Of a stretch of DNA of 33,687 nt, positions 33,155 to 33,687 are shown piece after piece. The position numbers and the translations under genes were made by a program. Below the pieces are notes generated by a model. The model searched no databases, was not told where the DNA came from, and saw nothing but the letters and a program-made list of their open reading frames with translations. How positions within the stretch are numbered: position 1 is the first letter of the stretch; every line of letters starts with the position of its first letter. The stretch spans positions 1 through 33,687 of the forward strand of contig NZ_CQAZ01000044.1 of NCBI RefSeq assembly GCF_001152565.1, given 5' to 3'. Origin of the DNA: Yersinia pekkanenii. Lineage in GTDB: Bacteria > Pseudomonadota > Gammaproteobacteria > Enterobacterales > Enterobacteriaceae.

Positions 33155-33301
33155 AATCAAAACACCTCTTATTATCGTGATGTTTTTAATAGAATTAGGC
33201 CGTCAGTAAGGCCGGGGACTTTGTTTCCATGAGCTTATATCCAAATCCTTCGGCCTTTATATTTATTAAGCAATCAGTGTATTTTGACTAAGTTGTGCTA
33301 C

Positions 33302-33469
33302 TCATAAGCAAAGGAGGTAACCGAACAGACCTCCAGCTGCAGCCCATACGCATGTTTTGGCACACTGCTCAGCAGTGTTGTCAGGTCGTAGCATGCATGC
33401 GGTTGCGAAGGCAGGACTAGTGATTGTTAATGTGGCAATGACAAAACAGCATCTAATAATATTACGCAT
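33302..33469 (-). CDS. Small exported cysteine-rich phage protein (55 aa)
   Basis: The ATG at 33469 (GGAGGTG before it) gives 55 residues: signal peptide (IIRCCFVIATLTITSPAFA, cleavage after AFA), then a 30-residue mature part with four cysteines (ATACMLRPDNTAEQC, AKTCVWAAAGGLFGYLLCL) and a glycine-rich hydrophobic end. It lies on the minus strand, 147 bases upstream of the other small gene, with its own promoter candidate. Function unknown. Confidence 0.55.
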   Translation of the reverse strand: MRNIIRCCFVIATLTITSPAFATACMLRPDNTAEQCAKTCVWAAAGGLFGYLLCL

Positions 33470-33508
33470 AACACACCTCCACATTGTGGATTGTAGACGG
33501 TCATCATG

Positions 33509-33537
33509 ATGCTCTAACTACACGCAACCTCTGTCAA
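33509..33537 (-). promoter_or_regulatory. Promoter candidate for the antisense small gene
   Basis: On the minus strand TTGACA (33537-33532), a perfect -35, 17 bases, GAGCAT (33514-33509). It would drive the gene starting at 33469 independently of the phage late operon. Confidence 0.45.
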
Positions 33538-33687
33538 GGTGTATGTCTTTTATGTTTAGGCTAGGTTGAAAAAAAAAGGTGAGCGCCAGCCAATTCCGCC
33601 ACGACAGCAGCCACATTAAGCAATATGCGGTCAGCACATTGGTAGGTGTTGACGCCGGAACCGTAACCGGCTTCACATTCGCATGGG

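Larger units (their letters stand above)
18865..33687. mobile_element. Lambdoid prophage, left part (continues past window)
   Basis: The region has a full lambdoid early layout: integrase at the left edge, a leftward operon of small genes, a CI-like repressor between left and right operators, a Cro-like gene, O/DnaC/DnaB-type replication genes, a Q antiterminator and a late promoter. The left junction is placed at the point where the modB frame stops resembling ModB (about 18862-18870); the exact core cannot be fixed without the right end. Structural and lysis genes lie beyond the window. Confidence 0.92.

Noticed and set aside
33579-33687. Possible start of a late gene at the window end (GTG at 33579)
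   Set aside because: The plus frame stays open to the end, but there is no Shine-Dalgarno, the sequence is short and unrecognised, and the opposite strand is also open over the same bases.

Overview
The window is enterobacterial chromosome, most likely Yersinia. Gene order follows the E. coli nadA-pnuC-zitB-aroG and galMKTE-modF-modE-acrZ-modA blocks, but with Yersinia-like divergence, dispersed intergenic repeats and extra genes (a PTS permease with its RpiR-type regulator, a CPBP membrane protease). The genus is inferred from gene order and protein resemblance, not from a search, and I do not name a species.

Host part (1 to about 18865). A tRNA-Lys, cut by the window edge, is followed by NAD salvage/synthesis genes (nadA, pnuC, with a NadR-type operator), the zinc exporter zitB (convergent) and the aromatic-pathway gene aroG. 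Next come a divergent RpiR-family regulator and a glucose-family PTS IICB permease, then gpmA (with a Fur-box-like site), psiF, and the Leloir operon galE-galT-galK-galM on the minus strand with tightly spaced or overlapping genes. Both gal operators are recognisable: one upstream of the promoter and one inside galE, so the E. coli DNA-looping layout seems conserved. A CPBP protease, modF (with three 21-bp in-frame tandem repeats just before its first Walker A motif) and modE follow on the minus strand. Then acrZ and modA lie on the plus strand, with a ModE operator in front of modA.

Prophage part (about 18865 to the window end, continuing beyond it). Directly after modA, an ATG overlapping the modA stop opens a frame that begins like ModB and stops after eight codons. 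The simplest reading is that a lambdoid prophage integrated into the 5' end of modB and cut modBC from the modA promoter. The prophage starts with a P4-type tyrosine integrase, convergent with an AlpA-like excisionase/regulator. A long leftward early operon follows, with many small overlapping genes, including a Rha-type protein, an Icd-like protein, an orphan LexA-type DNA-binding domain, and a run of small helical proteins joined by similar overlap junctions. The immunity region has a LexA/CI-type repressor flanked by two left operators and three right operators, and a Cro-like protein. The rightward operon carries a second Rha-family protein, a winged-helix protein, an O-like initiator with four 12-bp iterons inside its gene (candidate origin), a DnaC-type loader, a DnaB-type helicase, and a phage 82-type Q antiterminator. 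A candidate late promoter and terminator follow Q. Two small leader-bearing peptides are encoded on the opposite strand in what should be the start of the late region.

Points most worth a second look: the modB disruption, the modF repeat array, the array of small overlapping early phage genes, the iterons in the O-like gene, the two antisense small exported proteins after Q, the duplicated tRNA 3' end, and the dispersed repeats sitting between terminators.
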